64,000 bases of DNA, taken from contig CAXXJO010000002.1 of assembly GCA_963422285.2 (NCBI GenBank), forward strand, positions 62,001 to 126,000, read 5' to 3'. Made by a program: the position numbers and the translations under genes. How positions within the stretch are numbered: the stretch's first letter is position 1; the number at the start of each line of letters is the position of its first letter. The notes below the pieces were generated by a model, which saw only the letters and a list, made by a program, of their open reading frames with translations, had not been told where the DNA came from and searched no databases. This DNA comes from VXYL01 sp963422285 (GTDB lineage Bacteria; Pseudomonadota; Gammaproteobacteria; Pseudomonadales; Azotimanducaceae). Shown one piece after another: positions 17,913 through 26,656 of the stretch.

Positions 17913-18472
17913 TTAGCTGGCGTAGCTGTCTTCGAACGGCAGATAGATCGCCTCATCCAGAACGCGGACCGGTGCGCTGCTGGATTCGATCCCAATGCGG
18001 CCAGCGACGAGATCGAGTTCCACGGCAGCGTGATGGCGAGTGGCGGCAGCCACCCTTGGAAGGGTATGGCGCGGAAAGATCGATTGGCAGCCATCGAGGA
18101 AAGCCTTGGCCTTTCGGCCAATGCCCATCGCAGCTTGGCGGCATTCGCTGTCGCGGTCGACAAGCAGGCGGTCTCGCCGAGGCATCCAGTCGAATACGCG
18201 TTCGAGGAAATCTGCAATCGGTTCGACCTCTTCCTGAGCCGAATCTGGAAGCGTCAGAACGAGCGGCACAAGGACTCGTCGTCATGGACAAGTCGCACTA
18301 CGACAACACCCTGCAAGGATTGGCTCGGCAATTCGGGCAGCATGGAACTCGTTGGAGGAACCTCCACAATCTTGCCGAAGTCCCGATGTCTGTAGACTCG
18401 CAAGCATCCCGGCTGATCCAGATTGCAGACCTTCTGGCGTGGGCAGTATGGCGACAGCCGATATTTCGATAG
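17913..18472 (+). pseudogene. DUF3800 protein remnant, N-terminally truncated and frameshifted
   Basis: The first frame reads LAGVAVFERQIDRLIQNAD, then DEIEFHGSVMASGG, the FHGS block typical of DUF3800. It continues through YAFEEICNRFDLFL. A one-base deletion near 18270 shifts the frame, after which GLVVMDKSHYD, GTRWRNLHNLAEVP and SRLIQIADLLAWAVWR complete the family's C-terminus. The N-terminal strand with the DESG motif is missing, replaced by the AT-rich island. DUF3800 proteins have an RNase H-like fold and often travel with defence or mobile genes; this copy cannot be functional. Confidence 0.75.
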
Positions 18473-18935
18473 GATCGGAACTCGCTCCGATACCTAAGGG
18501 AACGTGATTCACGGACTGGTCCACTACAAAGGCGCAGCGGAAGACTGTCTGTGTCCGGCATGCATGTCGCGCCGCTAGCGAACCCGATACGACTTCCCCG
18601 TGGTCGACACTTCGCTCCATTCACCGTTCCGGCGCCGGCGCCGGACCTCGACCCCGGATAGCTGCCAAGCGAGATAGCCGGGCAGACGGCTGGCACGTGC
18701 GGGCAGTCAGCTTGTGCGCGTCCGTTCGGTGCGCCGAGAGGCCGGGAACCGAGCCTGTTTCGGCTTTGCCTGCGGATGAAGCAGCCGAATCCGGGTGTGG
18801 ATGCACAACGGTCTTGTTCATGGCGTGCCTGCGAGGGGGCGTTTGCGCAACAACCGTCGTGGCGAATATGGGACGTTCTCGGAGCGCTCGCGTCGAGTAC
18901 AATTGCGCGGTTGCAGCCACCTCTGGAGCAAGCGC
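18473..18935. other. 460-base stretch, no gene; promoter region of the ThDP enzyme
   Basis: No coding frame with recognisable motifs. A TACAAT hexamer at about 18897 could be a -10 element for the downstream gene, but no matching -35 was seen. Confidence 0.3.
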
Positions 18936-20576
18936 ATGAACAGCGTCGACTACGTCGCCCGCATCCTCAAGCAGGAGGGCGTGGTCTGGATGTCCTGCTA
19001 TCCCTCGAACCCGCTTATCGAAGCGGTGGCGAAGGAGGGCATCCGGCCGGTAGCGTTCCGCCACGAACGCGGCGCGGTGATGGCGGCGGACGGCTACTCG
19101 CGGCTGTCGGATCGCAAACGCTTCGGCGTCGTCGCCGTACAGTCCCAAGCTGGCGCCGAGAACTCCGTCGGCGGCCTCGCCCAGGCCAACGCCGACAACG
19201 TGCCCATCCTGGCGCTGCCCGGCGGCAATCCCCTGGACATGCTGTTCGTGCGCCCGAACTTCTTCGCCGCCAAGACATGGGAACCAGTGCTCAAGCGGGT
19301 CGAAGTGATCACCCGTCCGGACCAGACCGGCAACGTCATGCGCCGCGCCTTCCACGCGCTGCGCTCTGGCCGTCCAGGACCGGTACTGGTGGAGATGCCC
19401 GGCGATGTCTGCACGATGCCGATTCCCGACAAAGCGCCGCCCTACGTCTCGCCCAAGGCGACGCTGTACGCGCCAGCAGCGGGCGCTGTCGCCGACGCCG
19501 CCCGGCAGCTAGTGGAGGCGAAGGAACCGTTGATCTGGGCCGGCGCCGGCGTCCTCTCCGCCAGCGCCACGGAAGAGCTGAAAATCTTGGCGGAACTGCT
19601 CGATGCGCCGGTATATACGTCCATGCCCGGCAAGTCCGCCTTCGACGAGCGCCATCCGCTGGCGGTGGGCGCTGGCGGCGCGACCGTGGCAGGGCCGGCG
19701 CGGCTGTGGCTGGACGCCTGCGACGTTCTATTCGCCGTCGGCACGTCGCTGACGGCAACCCCCTACGGCCAGCGCTTCTCACGCGACAAGTTCCTCATTC
19801 ATTCGGCGATCGCCGACGACGAGATCAACAAGGACACCGCCGCCGACATCGGTTTGGTCGGCGACGCCAAGCTCGCCCTCGAAGCCCTGATCGATGCGGT
19901 GAAGGGACTGATCGGCGCAGAAGGCCGCGACACCGGCGTGCGAGTGCGCATCAAAGCCGCCCGGGACGCTTGGCTGGCGCAGTGGATGCCGTATCTGACC
20001 AACGACGACGGCCCGCTGTCGCCCTACCGGGTGATCCACGAGATGAACCAGGTGCTCGATGGCGAACGCAGCGTCGTCACTCATGATGCTGGAGCGCCGC
20101 GGGACCAGATCGTGCCGTTCTACACCGCCACCACGCCGCACAGCTATGTCGGCTGGGGCAAGACCACCCATCTCGGCTTCTCCATTCCGCTGATGATCGG
20201 CGCCAAGATGGCGGCGCCGGAGCGCATGTGCGTGAACCTCATGGGCGACGGCGCCTTCGGCATGTCGGGCTTGGACATCGAGACCTCTGCCCGTGCCGGC
20301 ATCCCCATCACCACGGTGGTGCTGAACAACGGCATCATGGCCACCTACCCGGGCGGCTTTCCCACGGCGCGGGAGCAGTTCGGCGTCTCCCGCATGCAGG
20401 GCGACTACGCCGGCCTCGCGCAAGCCATGGGCGCCGAGGGCATCCGCGTGGAGCAGGCAGCCGAGATGGCCCCGGCCCTGGAACAGGCGCAGCGGCTGAA
20501 CGCCGACGGCAAGACGGTGCTCGTCGACGTCAAGACCCGGGCGGAAGATTCCCGGGCCCCGGCGCGGTTCGCTTGA
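18936..20576 (+). CDS. Thiamine-diphosphate enzyme of the acetolactate synthase superfamily
   Basis: 546 residues in the three-domain layout of this superfamily. The N-terminal PYR domain carries the catalytic Glu (FRHERGAVMAADGYSR). A central domain follows, and the C-terminal PP domain has the ThDP/Mg motif GDGAFGMSGLDIETSARAG then VVLNNG. It begins MNSVDYVARILKQEGVVWMSCYPSNPL, a start seen in uncharacterised 'ThDP-requiring' proteins rather than IlvB, and no small regulatory subunit is nearby, so a decarboxylase, carboligase or related lyase is as likely as acetolactate synthase. The ATG at 18936 has GGAG 8 bases upstream. Confidence 0.85.
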   Translation: MNSVDYVARILKQEGVVWMSCYPSNPLIEAVAKEGIRPVAFRHERGAVMAADGYSRLSDRKRFGVVAVQSQAGAENSVGGLAQANADNVPILALPGGNPLDMLFVRPNFFAAKTWEPVLKRVEVITRPDQTGNVMRRAFHALRSGRPGPVLVEMPGDVCTMPIPDKAPPYVSPKATLYAPAAGAVADAARQLVEAKEPLIWAGAGVLSASATEELKILAELLDAPVYTSMPGKSAFDERHPLAVGAGGATVAGPARLWLDACDVLFAVGTSLTATPYGQRFSRDKFLIHSAIADDEINKDTAADIGLVGDAKLALEALIDAVKGLIGAEGRDTGVRVRIKAARDAWLAQWMPYLTNDDGPLSPYRVIHEMNQVLDGERSVVTHDAGAPRDQIVPFYTATTPHSYVGWGKTTHLGFSIPLMIGAKMAAPERMCVNLMGDGAFGMSGLDIETSARAGIPITTVVLNNGIMATYPGGFPTAREQFGVSRMQGDYAGLAQAMGAEGIRVEQAAEMAPALEQAQRLNADGKTVLVDVKTRAEDSRAPARFA

Positions 20577-20614
20577 GGGGACGCCATGAAGCTGGTGCGC
20601 TTCGGCAAACGGAC

Positions 20615-21295
20615 CACCAGACTATTGCCGACAACATGCGCACAATCGGGGAGAATCAGGCCGCCGTCGATGACGAGATCGAGAACTTGGCCGCCGAGCG
20701 GGGAAGCGTCGAGACGGAACTCGGCAGCCTCGTCGGCGAGGAGGAATCCTCGGCGCTGCGGATGCGGCGCAATCTCGTTGACGAGCAGATCCGCGCTACG
20801 CCCGAGAGTGGGCCAAACATGCCATCGCCGAGCAGCTGCTGAACGAGGCGGGAGAAGTTCGAGCGCGAACGTCAGCCCGGCATCGTTCGCCATGCCGAAG
20901 CGTACTTCCGCGAGATTACCGGCGGCAAGTACCCGCGCGTCTACGCTCCGCTGGGCCAGCGCACCATCGCCGTCGGCAGCGCCGACGATTCCGATGGTCT
21001 CCGCAAGGAGCCTGCCCAGCTAAGCCGTGGCACCCGGGAACAGCTGTTCCTGGCGCTGCGTTTCGGGCTGGTGCGCGATCTCGGCGAGCGCACCGAGCCG
21101 CTGCCCGTGATTGTCGACGAAGTGCTGGTGAACTTCGACCCCGAGCGGGCGCAACGCGCTGCCCGCGCCTTCCGGCAGCTTTCCGCCGCCAACCGTGTGC
21201 TGGTGTTCGCCTGACAGCCCACGGTCGTCGAGCTTTTTCGAGCCGAGGCGTCCAGCGCCGGCTGCCAGCCACCCGAAGTGGTCGGGATCGGCTAA
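20615..21295 (+). pseudogene. C-terminal remnant of a YhaN-type (AAA_27) ATPase
   Basis: Only the last ~220 residues of a protein usually near 1,100 survive, spread over shifted frames: a coiled-coil stretch (AAERGSVETELGSLVGEEES), then AREWAKHAIAEQLL, and after another shift FREITGGKYPRVYAPLGQ, QLSRGTREQLFLALRFGL, and the Walker B region PLPVIVDEVLVNFDPERA. The final VLVFA-stop-QPTVVELF has TGA where YhaN proteins have the Cys of VFTCHP. YhaN-like proteins are SMC/Rad50-type ATPases. The whole N-terminal half is gone, so this is dead DNA between the ThDP enzyme and rpoN, in the place where hpf normally sits. Confidence 0.8.
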
Positions 21296-21303
21296 GGATA
21301 GGC

Positions 21304-22809
21304 CTACACCAGCCGCCGCCGTTCGTTGGAGGGCGGAATGGCCAGGGATTCGCGGTACTTGGCAACGGTGCGCCGCGCCACTTCGATGTCGCGTTCCTTC
21401 AGCATGGCGGCGATCCGGCTGTCCGACAGGGGTTTGCGCGGATTTTCCTGGGCCGTCAGCTTCTTGATGAGGGCCCGGATGGCAGTGCTGGAGATCTCGC
21501 CGCCGGTAGCGGTAGCGACGTGGCTGGAGAAGAAGTACTTCAGTTCGAACACGCCGCGCGGCGTCGCCATGTACTTGCGCGTGGTCACCCGCGAGATGGT
21601 GGACTCGTGCCGCTCCACCGCGTCGGCGATGTCGGACAGCACTAGGGGCTTCATGGCCACCTCGCCGTGCTCCAGGAAGCCGCGCTGGCGTTCGACGATC
21701 TGGGCAGCCACCCGCAGCAGGGTTTCGTTGCGATATTCCAAATTCTTGAGGAGCCACTTGGCATCCTGCAGGCTGTTTTTCAAGTACTCGTTGTCGGGAC
21801 TTGAATCGGCGCGACGGACGAGGCCGGCGTAGGTGTCGTTGACGCGCACTCGGGGCGCCGTCTCGCCGTTCAGCTCCACGCTCCAGCGGCCGTTTTTGCG
21901 GGCGACGACGACATCCGGCACCACATGCTCGATGTTGGTGTTGCCGATGCCAGCGCCGGGGCGCGGATTCAGGGAGCGGATCAGCTCCAGCACCGCCATC
22001 AGTTCATCTTCCGTGCGCTTGGCGCGACGGGCGAGATTGGCGAAATCCCTGCTCGCGAGCAGCCCGAAGTGATCGCCGACGAGACCGATGGCTTCGTCCC
22101 GCCACGGGGTATCGTCGGCAAGCTGTTCGAGCTGCAGCAGCAGGCATTCGGCCACGTCCCGGGCGCCGATGCCGGGCGGGTCGAAGTGCTGCGCCAGCTT
22201 GATCACGGCCTCCATCTCCTCAGCCTCGAAGCCAAGTTCGGCAGGCATGGCGTCCAGCAGTTCCGCGGTCGTCGCATTCAACATGCCATCGTCGTCGATG
22301 CTGTCGATCACGACTAGGGCGGCGAGGCGGTCGCGCTCCGACATCGGTGTCAAATTAAGCTGCCAGAGCAGGTGGTCGGCGAGGGTATCGGCGGCGCTAT
22401 TGCGCTCCTCGAAACCATTGTCGCCGTCGTCGCGCACCGTTGTCGAACCATCGGCGACTGTGGAGCTCTGGTACACGTCGTCCCAGGAGACGTCCACGGG
22501 CAGGTCGTCGGGAATGGCGTCCAGGCCTTGGCTGTCGGCAAGGGTCGGTTCGCCGTCCGCGGTGTCGTCCCAAGCGTCGAGTTCGCCAGCGCTGTCGTCC
22601 GGCTTCATGTCGGCCTCGTCGCCTGCGGTGTCGTTCTCGGCGTCGAGGTCTTCGTCTTCCACTAGTTCCAGCATCGGGTTGGATTCGACGGCTTGGCGCA
22701 CTTCCAGTTGGAGCTCCAGCGACGAAAGCTGCATGAGCCGAATCGCCTGCTGCAACTGCGGTGTCATGGCAAGCTGCTGGCCAAGCCGCAGCGAAAGGGT
22801 CTGCTTCAT
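21304..22809 (-). CDS. rpoN: RNA polymerase sigma-54 factor
   Basis: About 501 residues. Region I at the start reads MKQTLSLRLGQQLAMTPQLQQAIRLMQLSSLELQ, the Gln/Leu-rich activator-response segment. An acidic linker follows, then the core-binding domain (DPPGIGARDVAECLLLQLEQL). The C-terminal helix-turn-helix and the RpoN box (ARRTVAKYRE) that reads the -24 element close the protein. Its ATG shares one base with the stop of lptB (TGATG), so it is translationally coupled to the LPS-transport genes, as in most gammaproteobacteria. A GTG one codon upstream is the alternative. No enhancer-binding partner is encoded in the window. Confidence 0.95.
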   Translation of the reverse strand: MKQTLSLRLGQQLAMTPQLQQAIRLMQLSSLELQLEVRQAVESNPMLELVEDEDLDAENDTAGDEADMKPDDSAGELDAWDDTADGEPTLADSQGLDAIPDDLPVDVSWDDVYQSSTVADGSTTVRDDGDNGFEERNSAADTLADHLLWQLNLTPMSERDRLAALVVIDSIDDDGMLNATTAELLDAMPAELGFEAEEMEAVIKLAQHFDPPGIGARDVAECLLLQLEQLADDTPWRDEAIGLVGDHFGLLASRDFANLARRAKRTEDELMAVLELIRSLNPRPGAGIGNTNIEHVVPDVVVARKNGRWSVELNGETAPRVRVNDTYAGLVRRADSSPDNEYLKNSLQDAKWLLKNLEYRNETLLRVAAQIVERQRGFLEHGEVAMKPLVLSDIADAVERHESTISRVTTRKYMATPRGVFELKYFFSSHVATATGGEISSTAIRALIKKLTAQENPRKPLSDSRIAAMLKERDIEVARRTVAKYRESLAIPPSNERRRLV

Positions 22810-23591
22810 CACAACTGGAACTGCTCGCCGAGGTAAACGCGTCGCACCGTGTCGTTGGATAGTATGGCGGCAGGGTCGCCTTCGGCAATGAGGGTTCCTT
22901 CGCTGACGATGTAGGCGCGGTCGCAGATATCCAGGGTCTCGCGCACATTGTGGTCCGTGATCAGTAGGCCGAGGCCGCGCTGGGCGAGGCCGTGGATCTC
23001 CTTTTTCAGGTTGGCGACGGAAATGGGATCGACGCCGGCGAACGGTTCGTCGAGCAGCATGAACCGAGGTGCGCTGGCCAGCGCCCGGGCGATCTCCACC
23101 CGTCGCCGTTCGCCGCCGGAAAGACGCTCGCCGATGTTGTCGCGGATGCCGACGAGGCGGAAGTCGCGCAGCAGCTTCTCCACGAGGTCGAGCCGGGCGG
23201 CGCGATCCAGGTCCGAGCGCAGCTCGGTCACCGCGAGCAGGTTGTCGGCCACGGACAGCTTGCGGAACACGCTCGCTTCCTGGGGCAGATAGCCCATGCC
23301 GGCCCGAGCGCGCAGATGCATGGGCGTCTGGGTAAGGTCGCGATCATCGATGCGTATGGTGCCGGCATCCGCTGCGACGATGCCGAGGATCATGTAGAAG
23401 CAGGTGGTTTTGCCGGCCCCGTTGGGGCCGAGCAGCCCGACGATTTCGCCGCTCGCTACCGCCAAGCTCACGTCTTCGACGACAGTGCGGCCGCGATAGC
23501 GCTTGTACAGCCGGGTGCAGACGAGCCGAGCCGGGTCCGATCCTTCGTCTACGGACGGCTGGGCGTCTGTGCGGGCTGCTCGGGTTGCCAC
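22809..23591 (-). CDS. lptB: LPS export ABC transporter ATP-binding protein
   Basis: 260 residues. Walker A GPNGAGKTT, Q-loop YLPQEASVF, signature RLSGGERRR, Walker B MLLDEPFAGVDP and switch His (LLITDHNVRETL) all match LptB, the motor of LptB2FGC that pulls LPS from the inner membrane to the outer membrane. The N-terminus carries about 20 residues beyond the E. coli start. It overlaps lptA by 43 bases and rpoN by 1, so the cluster is tightly coupled. Confidence 0.95.
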   Translation of the reverse strand: MATRAARTDAQPSVDEGSDPARLVCTRLYKRYRGRTVVEDVSLAVASGEIVGLLGPNGAGKTTCFYMILGIVAADAGTIRIDDRDLTQTPMHLRARAGMGYLPQEASVFRKLSVADNLLAVTELRSDLDRAARLDLVEKLLRDFRLVGIRDNIGERLSGGERRRVEIARALASAPRFMLLDEPFAGVDPISVANLKKEIHGLAQRGLGLLITDHNVRETLDICDRAYIVSEGTLIAEGDPAAILSNDTVRRVYLGEQFQL

Positions 23592-24082
23592 TTCAGTTTG
23601 ACGCTGCCACGGGAGACTACGCGACCTTCCTTGATGTCCCAGAAGATGGTTTCGCTGGAGAGCTCCCGATCGTTCTGGGAGAGGAAGGCGTCGCCCTTCA
23701 TTTCGAGGCGCTCTTCGGCGACGGCGTAGTCGATGCGTCGCGCCCGGGCGTTGACGAAGGGTTCGTCCGCTGCGAGGTGCTGGCGAAATCGCGCCGGCTG
23801 GCCTTCGGCGACGAGGCGAACGATCCGCCCACCCTGGTTGGTGACGGTCACGCTGTCCGCCTCTATGCGCAAGGTGCCTTGGTCGATCTGCACCGAGCCA
23901 GTGAGCATGAAGACGCCGGATGAGGAGTAATCGCCGCTGCTTTCGTCCGCCTCGACGGCAATAGGCTGTTGGCTGTCCTCGGGCAGCCCCGCGACGAACG
24001 CTGCAGTCAACGCTAGCGCCACCGCCACCCCGGCGCGCAGCGGCGCAAGGCGGTCATTTTTCGAGTTGGTCGGGTTGGACAA
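23549..24082 (-). CDS. lptA: LPS transport periplasmic protein LptA
   Basis: About 177 residues with a hydrophobic signal peptide (VAVALALTAAFVAG). The OstA/LptA beta-jellyroll blocks follow: PIAVEADESSGDYSSSGVFMLTG, TLRIEADSVTV and the repeat FVNARARRIDYAVAEERLEMKGDAFL. LptA polymerises into the bridge between LptC and LptD. The C-terminus has extra Pro/Gln-rich residues that overlap the start of lptB. Confidence 0.9.
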   Translation of the reverse strand: MSNPTNSKNDRLAPLRAGVAVALALTAAFVAGLPEDSQQPIAVEADESSGDYSSSGVFMLTGSVQIDQGTLRIEADSVTVTNQGGRIVRLVAEGQPARFRQHLAADEPFVNARARRIDYAVAEERLEMKGDAFLSQNDRELSSETIFWDIKEGRVVSRGSVKLKWQPEQPAQTPSRP

Positions 24083-24674
24083 CGATGCGCACCCGCTGGC
24101 TGTTGGAAGAAAAAAGCCTCATGCGTCCGCTTGACAGGTCGGCCTCGATACCCGCTGCGCTTCCGCTTCCGGCTCCGGTAGTGATGATAACAGGCTCGGC
24201 GGCGCGGGCGAATTGGCGCTTTGGATAAAGCAGCAGCGACTCCGTTCGCACTTCCGTGAACCCCGCGCTGCCACCGTTCTGGATGAGTCGGACGTCGCCG
24301 TGCAGGCGGACCTGCTCTTCCTGGCCGGACGACGAGTCCAGCACCCGCACTGTCTCGCCGGATTCGGACGAGATGTGCCACGGCGGCGCTTGCGGGCTGT
24401 GCAGCTCGAACTCCGGCACCGACAATCGAGTGACGCCATCGCGTTCGAAATGCGCGATGCGGCTGGTGCGCAGGCGGTAGTTCAGGGTGCCGTCGGCGCG
24501 GTACTGGGTGATGACGCCGCCTTCCAGGTAGGCGTCCGGTTCGTCAGCGAGCTCGGGCGGCAGTTCGGGTTCTCGGAGGTCGCCGGGCACCATGAAGATG
24601 GCGACGGTGGCGAAGCCGACGATCACCACGCCGAGGGCCAGCCACCACCGCAGCGTGGATGGCCGCGTGATCAT
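24054..24674 (-). CDS. lptC: LPS export ABC transporter periplasmic protein LptC
   Basis: About 206 residues: one N-terminal membrane helix (WWLALGVVIVGFATVAIFMV), then a periplasmic jellyroll with YLEGGVITQYRADGTLNYRLRTSRIAHFERDG, characteristic of LptC. It passes LPS from LptB2FG to LptA. ATG at 24674 overlaps the kdsC stop (ATGA); the C-terminal end overlaps lptA by 29 bases. Confidence 0.9.
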   Translation of the reverse strand: MITRPSTLRWWLALGVVIVGFATVAIFMVPGDLREPELPPELADEPDAYLEGGVITQYRADGTLNYRLRTSRIAHFERDGVTRLSVPEFELHSPQAPPWHISSESGETVRVLDSSSGQEEQVRLHGDVRLIQNGGSAGFTEVRTESLLLYPKRQFARAAEPVIITTGAGSGSAAGIEADLSSGRMRLFSSNSQRVRIVVQPDQLEK

Positions 24675-25240
24675 CCTGCTTGGTTTTCGCTTTGCGAAAC
24701 GAGGGATGGCCCCTTGTGCTGGGCGAGGAGGATGAGGTCGCAGATCTCGCGCACGGCACCGGCACCGCCGCCGACGGCAGTCACGTAGTCGGCCTGGGCG
24801 ATCACGGCTGGATGCGCGTCGGGTACGGCGAAGGCCATCCCGGTACGTTCGAACAGCGGCAGGTCCGGGATGTCGTCGCCGGCATGGGCCATGCATCGGG
24901 CGGGGATGCCGCTGGCGGCACACAGTTGAACCAGTGTCTCGGCCTTGTCCTCGACACCGGCGTAGAGGAAGGGTACGCCGAGCTCCACGGTGCGCCGCTC
25001 CACCGCCTCTGAGGCGCGGCCGGTAATGATGGCGATGGCAATGCCCGCCGCCATCAAGCGCTTCATGGCGCTGCCGTCCCGGACGTGGAACGCTTTGTAC
25101 TCGGTGTTGGCGGGGCCGTAGTGCAGGCGGCCGTCGGTGAGCACCCCGTCCACGTCCAGGATCAGCAGCTGCACCTGTTTGGCACGTTCGAGAACCGTCT
25201 GGGAGACGGCTTGCGCCAGCGGTCCGGAGGCTGCGCTCAC
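24671..25240 (-). CDS. kdsC: 3-deoxy-D-manno-octulosonate 8-phosphate phosphatase
   Basis: About 189 residues. HAD-family C0-type phosphatase with the nucleophile motif LILDVDGVLTDG near residue 25, the Ser/Thr motif IITGRAS, and the metal-binding GDDIPDLPL, all as in KdsC. It removes phosphate from Kdo-8-phosphate to give Kdo for the LPS core. The GTG start overlaps the stop of the antiporter gene (GTGA). The Kdo-pathway partner kdsD (arabinose-5-phosphate isomerase), normally between the antiporter gene and kdsC, is absent here. Confidence 0.92.
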   Translation of the reverse strand: MSAASGPLAQAVSQTVLERAKQVQLLILDVDGVLTDGRLHYGPANTEYKAFHVRDGSAMKRLMAAGIAIAIITGRASEAVERRTVELGVPFLYAGVEDKAETLVQLCAASGIPARCMAHAGDDIPDLPLFERTGMAFAVPDAHPAVIAQADYVTAVGGGAGAVREICDLILLAQHKGPSLVSQSENQAG

Positions 25241-26217
25241 GATGGATGGTAGTTGAGATAGGTGAAGCCGATCCAGGCCGCCAACAGGACAGTGCCTTCG
25301 AAACGCGTGATGACCTTGCGCGAACCGATGCCGTAGGCGAACAGGACGAGCAGGGCGGTCAGCGCCATCATCATCCCGTAGTTGCGCCACAGCACTACTG
25401 GGCTGATCTCTTGCGGGGCCATCAGGGCAGGGATCGCCAGCACGGCGAGGATGTTCAGGATGTTCGAGCCGACCACGTTGCCGATGGCCATGTCCACATG
25501 TCCTTGGCGCGCCGCAGTCACTGTTACCGACAACTCCGGGAGACTGGTGCCTACGGCCACCACCGTCAAGCCGATGACCATGTTGCTCACTTGGAATCGT
25601 TGCGCGATCTCGCCGGCGGCTACTACCAGCATATGGGAGGAAGCCAGCAGGATCGCGAGCCCGATAACGAACCACGCCGCGGACTTCATCGTGCCCATGT
25701 CCGGGAAATCTTCCAGATCGCTCTCCAAAGCGTCTGACAGTCCGCTCTTGCTGACGGTGGCCAAGCGGTACAGAATGAGCGCCAGCCCAACCAGCAGCAC
25801 CAAGCCGTCGAAAGTGCCGAGATACAGATTGAACAGGCACACCAGCGCCAGCAGCGTGGTATAGATCAGCCACGGCAGTTCCCTCTTCAGCACGGGTGGC
25901 GCAAACGGCAGCGGACGCACCAGCGCCGTGATGCCCAGAACGAGGCCGATGTTGGCGATGTTGGAGCCGATGGCGTTGCCGATCGCGATGGGGCCGCCGT
26001 CGTCCTCAAGGCAGTCGCTGACGCCGATCATGATCTCCGGCGCCGAAGTGCCGATGGAGACGGCCGTCAGGCCGATGACCACTTTGGAGACGCCGAGGTT
26101 CTTCGCCGCCGCTGCCGATGCGGCTACGAAGCGGTCCGCGCTCCAGCCTAGAGCGATGAAGCCGCCGATCAGCGCCACGAACGGGTACCCATAGGCGAGT
26201 TCGTCGATCAGCGACAT
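25237..26217 (-). CDS. Calcium/sodium antiporter, YrbG family
   Basis: 326 residues of mostly membrane helix, in two inverted halves, each with the alpha-repeat motif of the CaCA superfamily: VIGLTAVSIGTSAPEIMIGV in the first and VIGLTVVAVGTSLPELSVTV in the second. The paired acidic residues in these repeats bind Ca2+/Na+. An acidic cytoplasmic loop (ALESDLEDFPDMG) separates the halves. YrbG is the usual first gene of the kds-lpt cluster. A promoter candidate lies upstream (26218-26347). Confidence 0.9.
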   Translation of the reverse strand: MSLIDELAYGYPFVALIGGFIALGWSADRFVAASAAAAKNLGVSKVVIGLTAVSIGTSAPEIMIGVSDCLEDDGGPIAIGNAIGSNIANIGLVLGITALVRPLPFAPPVLKRELPWLIYTTLLALVCLFNLYLGTFDGLVLLVGLALILYRLATVSKSGLSDALESDLEDFPDMGTMKSAAWFVIGLAILLASSHMLVVAAGEIAQRFQVSNMVIGLTVVAVGTSLPELSVTVTAARQGHVDMAIGNVVGSNILNILAVLAIPALMAPQEISPVVLWRNYGMMMALTALLVLFAYGIGSRKVITRFEGTVLLAAWIGFTYLNYHPS

Positions 26218-26347
26218 GGCTGCCCCAAGACCGGGTCTTAAATGCTAAACTGGCGTTTCACGTTACGCAAGGTAACATCATTCCGAGATCTTGTAGCGGC
26301 AACCTGCCCGGCAGTTGCCTTACAATGGGATTGGAAGACGGGCCGCC
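26218..26347. promoter_or_regulatory. Divergent promoter region with two inverted repeats
   Basis: This 130-base region separates yrbG-lpt-rpoN (minus) from ibaG (plus). For the minus strand, TTGCGT and TAGCAT are 17 bases apart, a plausible sigma-70 promoter. GTTAC-GCAAG-GTAAC at 26262-26276 overlaps that -35 region. GGCAAC at 26298-26303 pairs with GTTGCC at 26314-26319 and the intervening bases extend the symmetry, making a 22-base near-palindrome. A TACAAT at 26321 could be a -10 for ibaG. Either repeat could be an operator. Confidence 0.45.
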
Positions 26348-26575
26348 ATGATCGAAGAAATCCAGTCGCGCATCGAACAGGCCCTCGCCGGTGCCGAGGT
26401 GGTCGTCGCTGGCGAAGGCAATCGTTTCGAGATCCGGGTGGTATCGGACCGCTTCGAGGGCTTGAGTCGGGTCAAGCGCCAGCAGGCTGTCTACGCCGTG
26501 GTGGGCGACCTCATCTCGTCCGGCGCCATCCACGCTGTCACGATCCAGGCCAGAACCCCTGCCGAACTCGGCTGA
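26348..26575 (+). CDS. ibaG: BolA family iron-sulfur metabolism protein
   Basis: 75 residues. MIEEIQSRIEQALAGAEV, then EGNRFEIRVVSDRFEGLSRVKRQQAVYAVVGDLI and GAIHAVTIQARTPAEL form the BolA alpha-beta fold. The short size, VxxxGNRFEI and lack of the extra helices match IbaG (YrbA), which with monothiol glutaredoxins handles Fe-S clusters and acid tolerance. In relatives murA-hisG-hisD follow; here hisD follows directly with murA and hisG missing. Confidence 0.88.
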   Translation: MIEEIQSRIEQALAGAEVVVAGEGNRFEIRVVSDRFEGLSRVKRQQAVYAVVGDLISSGAIHAVTIQARTPAELG

Positions 26576-26656
26576 ACGAGTTTCCTCGGCGCGGGAAGGG
26601 ATCCGACCGGTGAATCGAATTTCATGGCCTCGCGATGCCGTGCGCATCGGCCCGAG

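Noticed and set aside
21205..21225. UGA at a Cys position in the YhaN remnant as a second selenocysteine codon
   Set aside because: The gene is a truncated, frameshifted fragment, that Cys is not a redox site in the family, and no SECIS-like hairpin follows.
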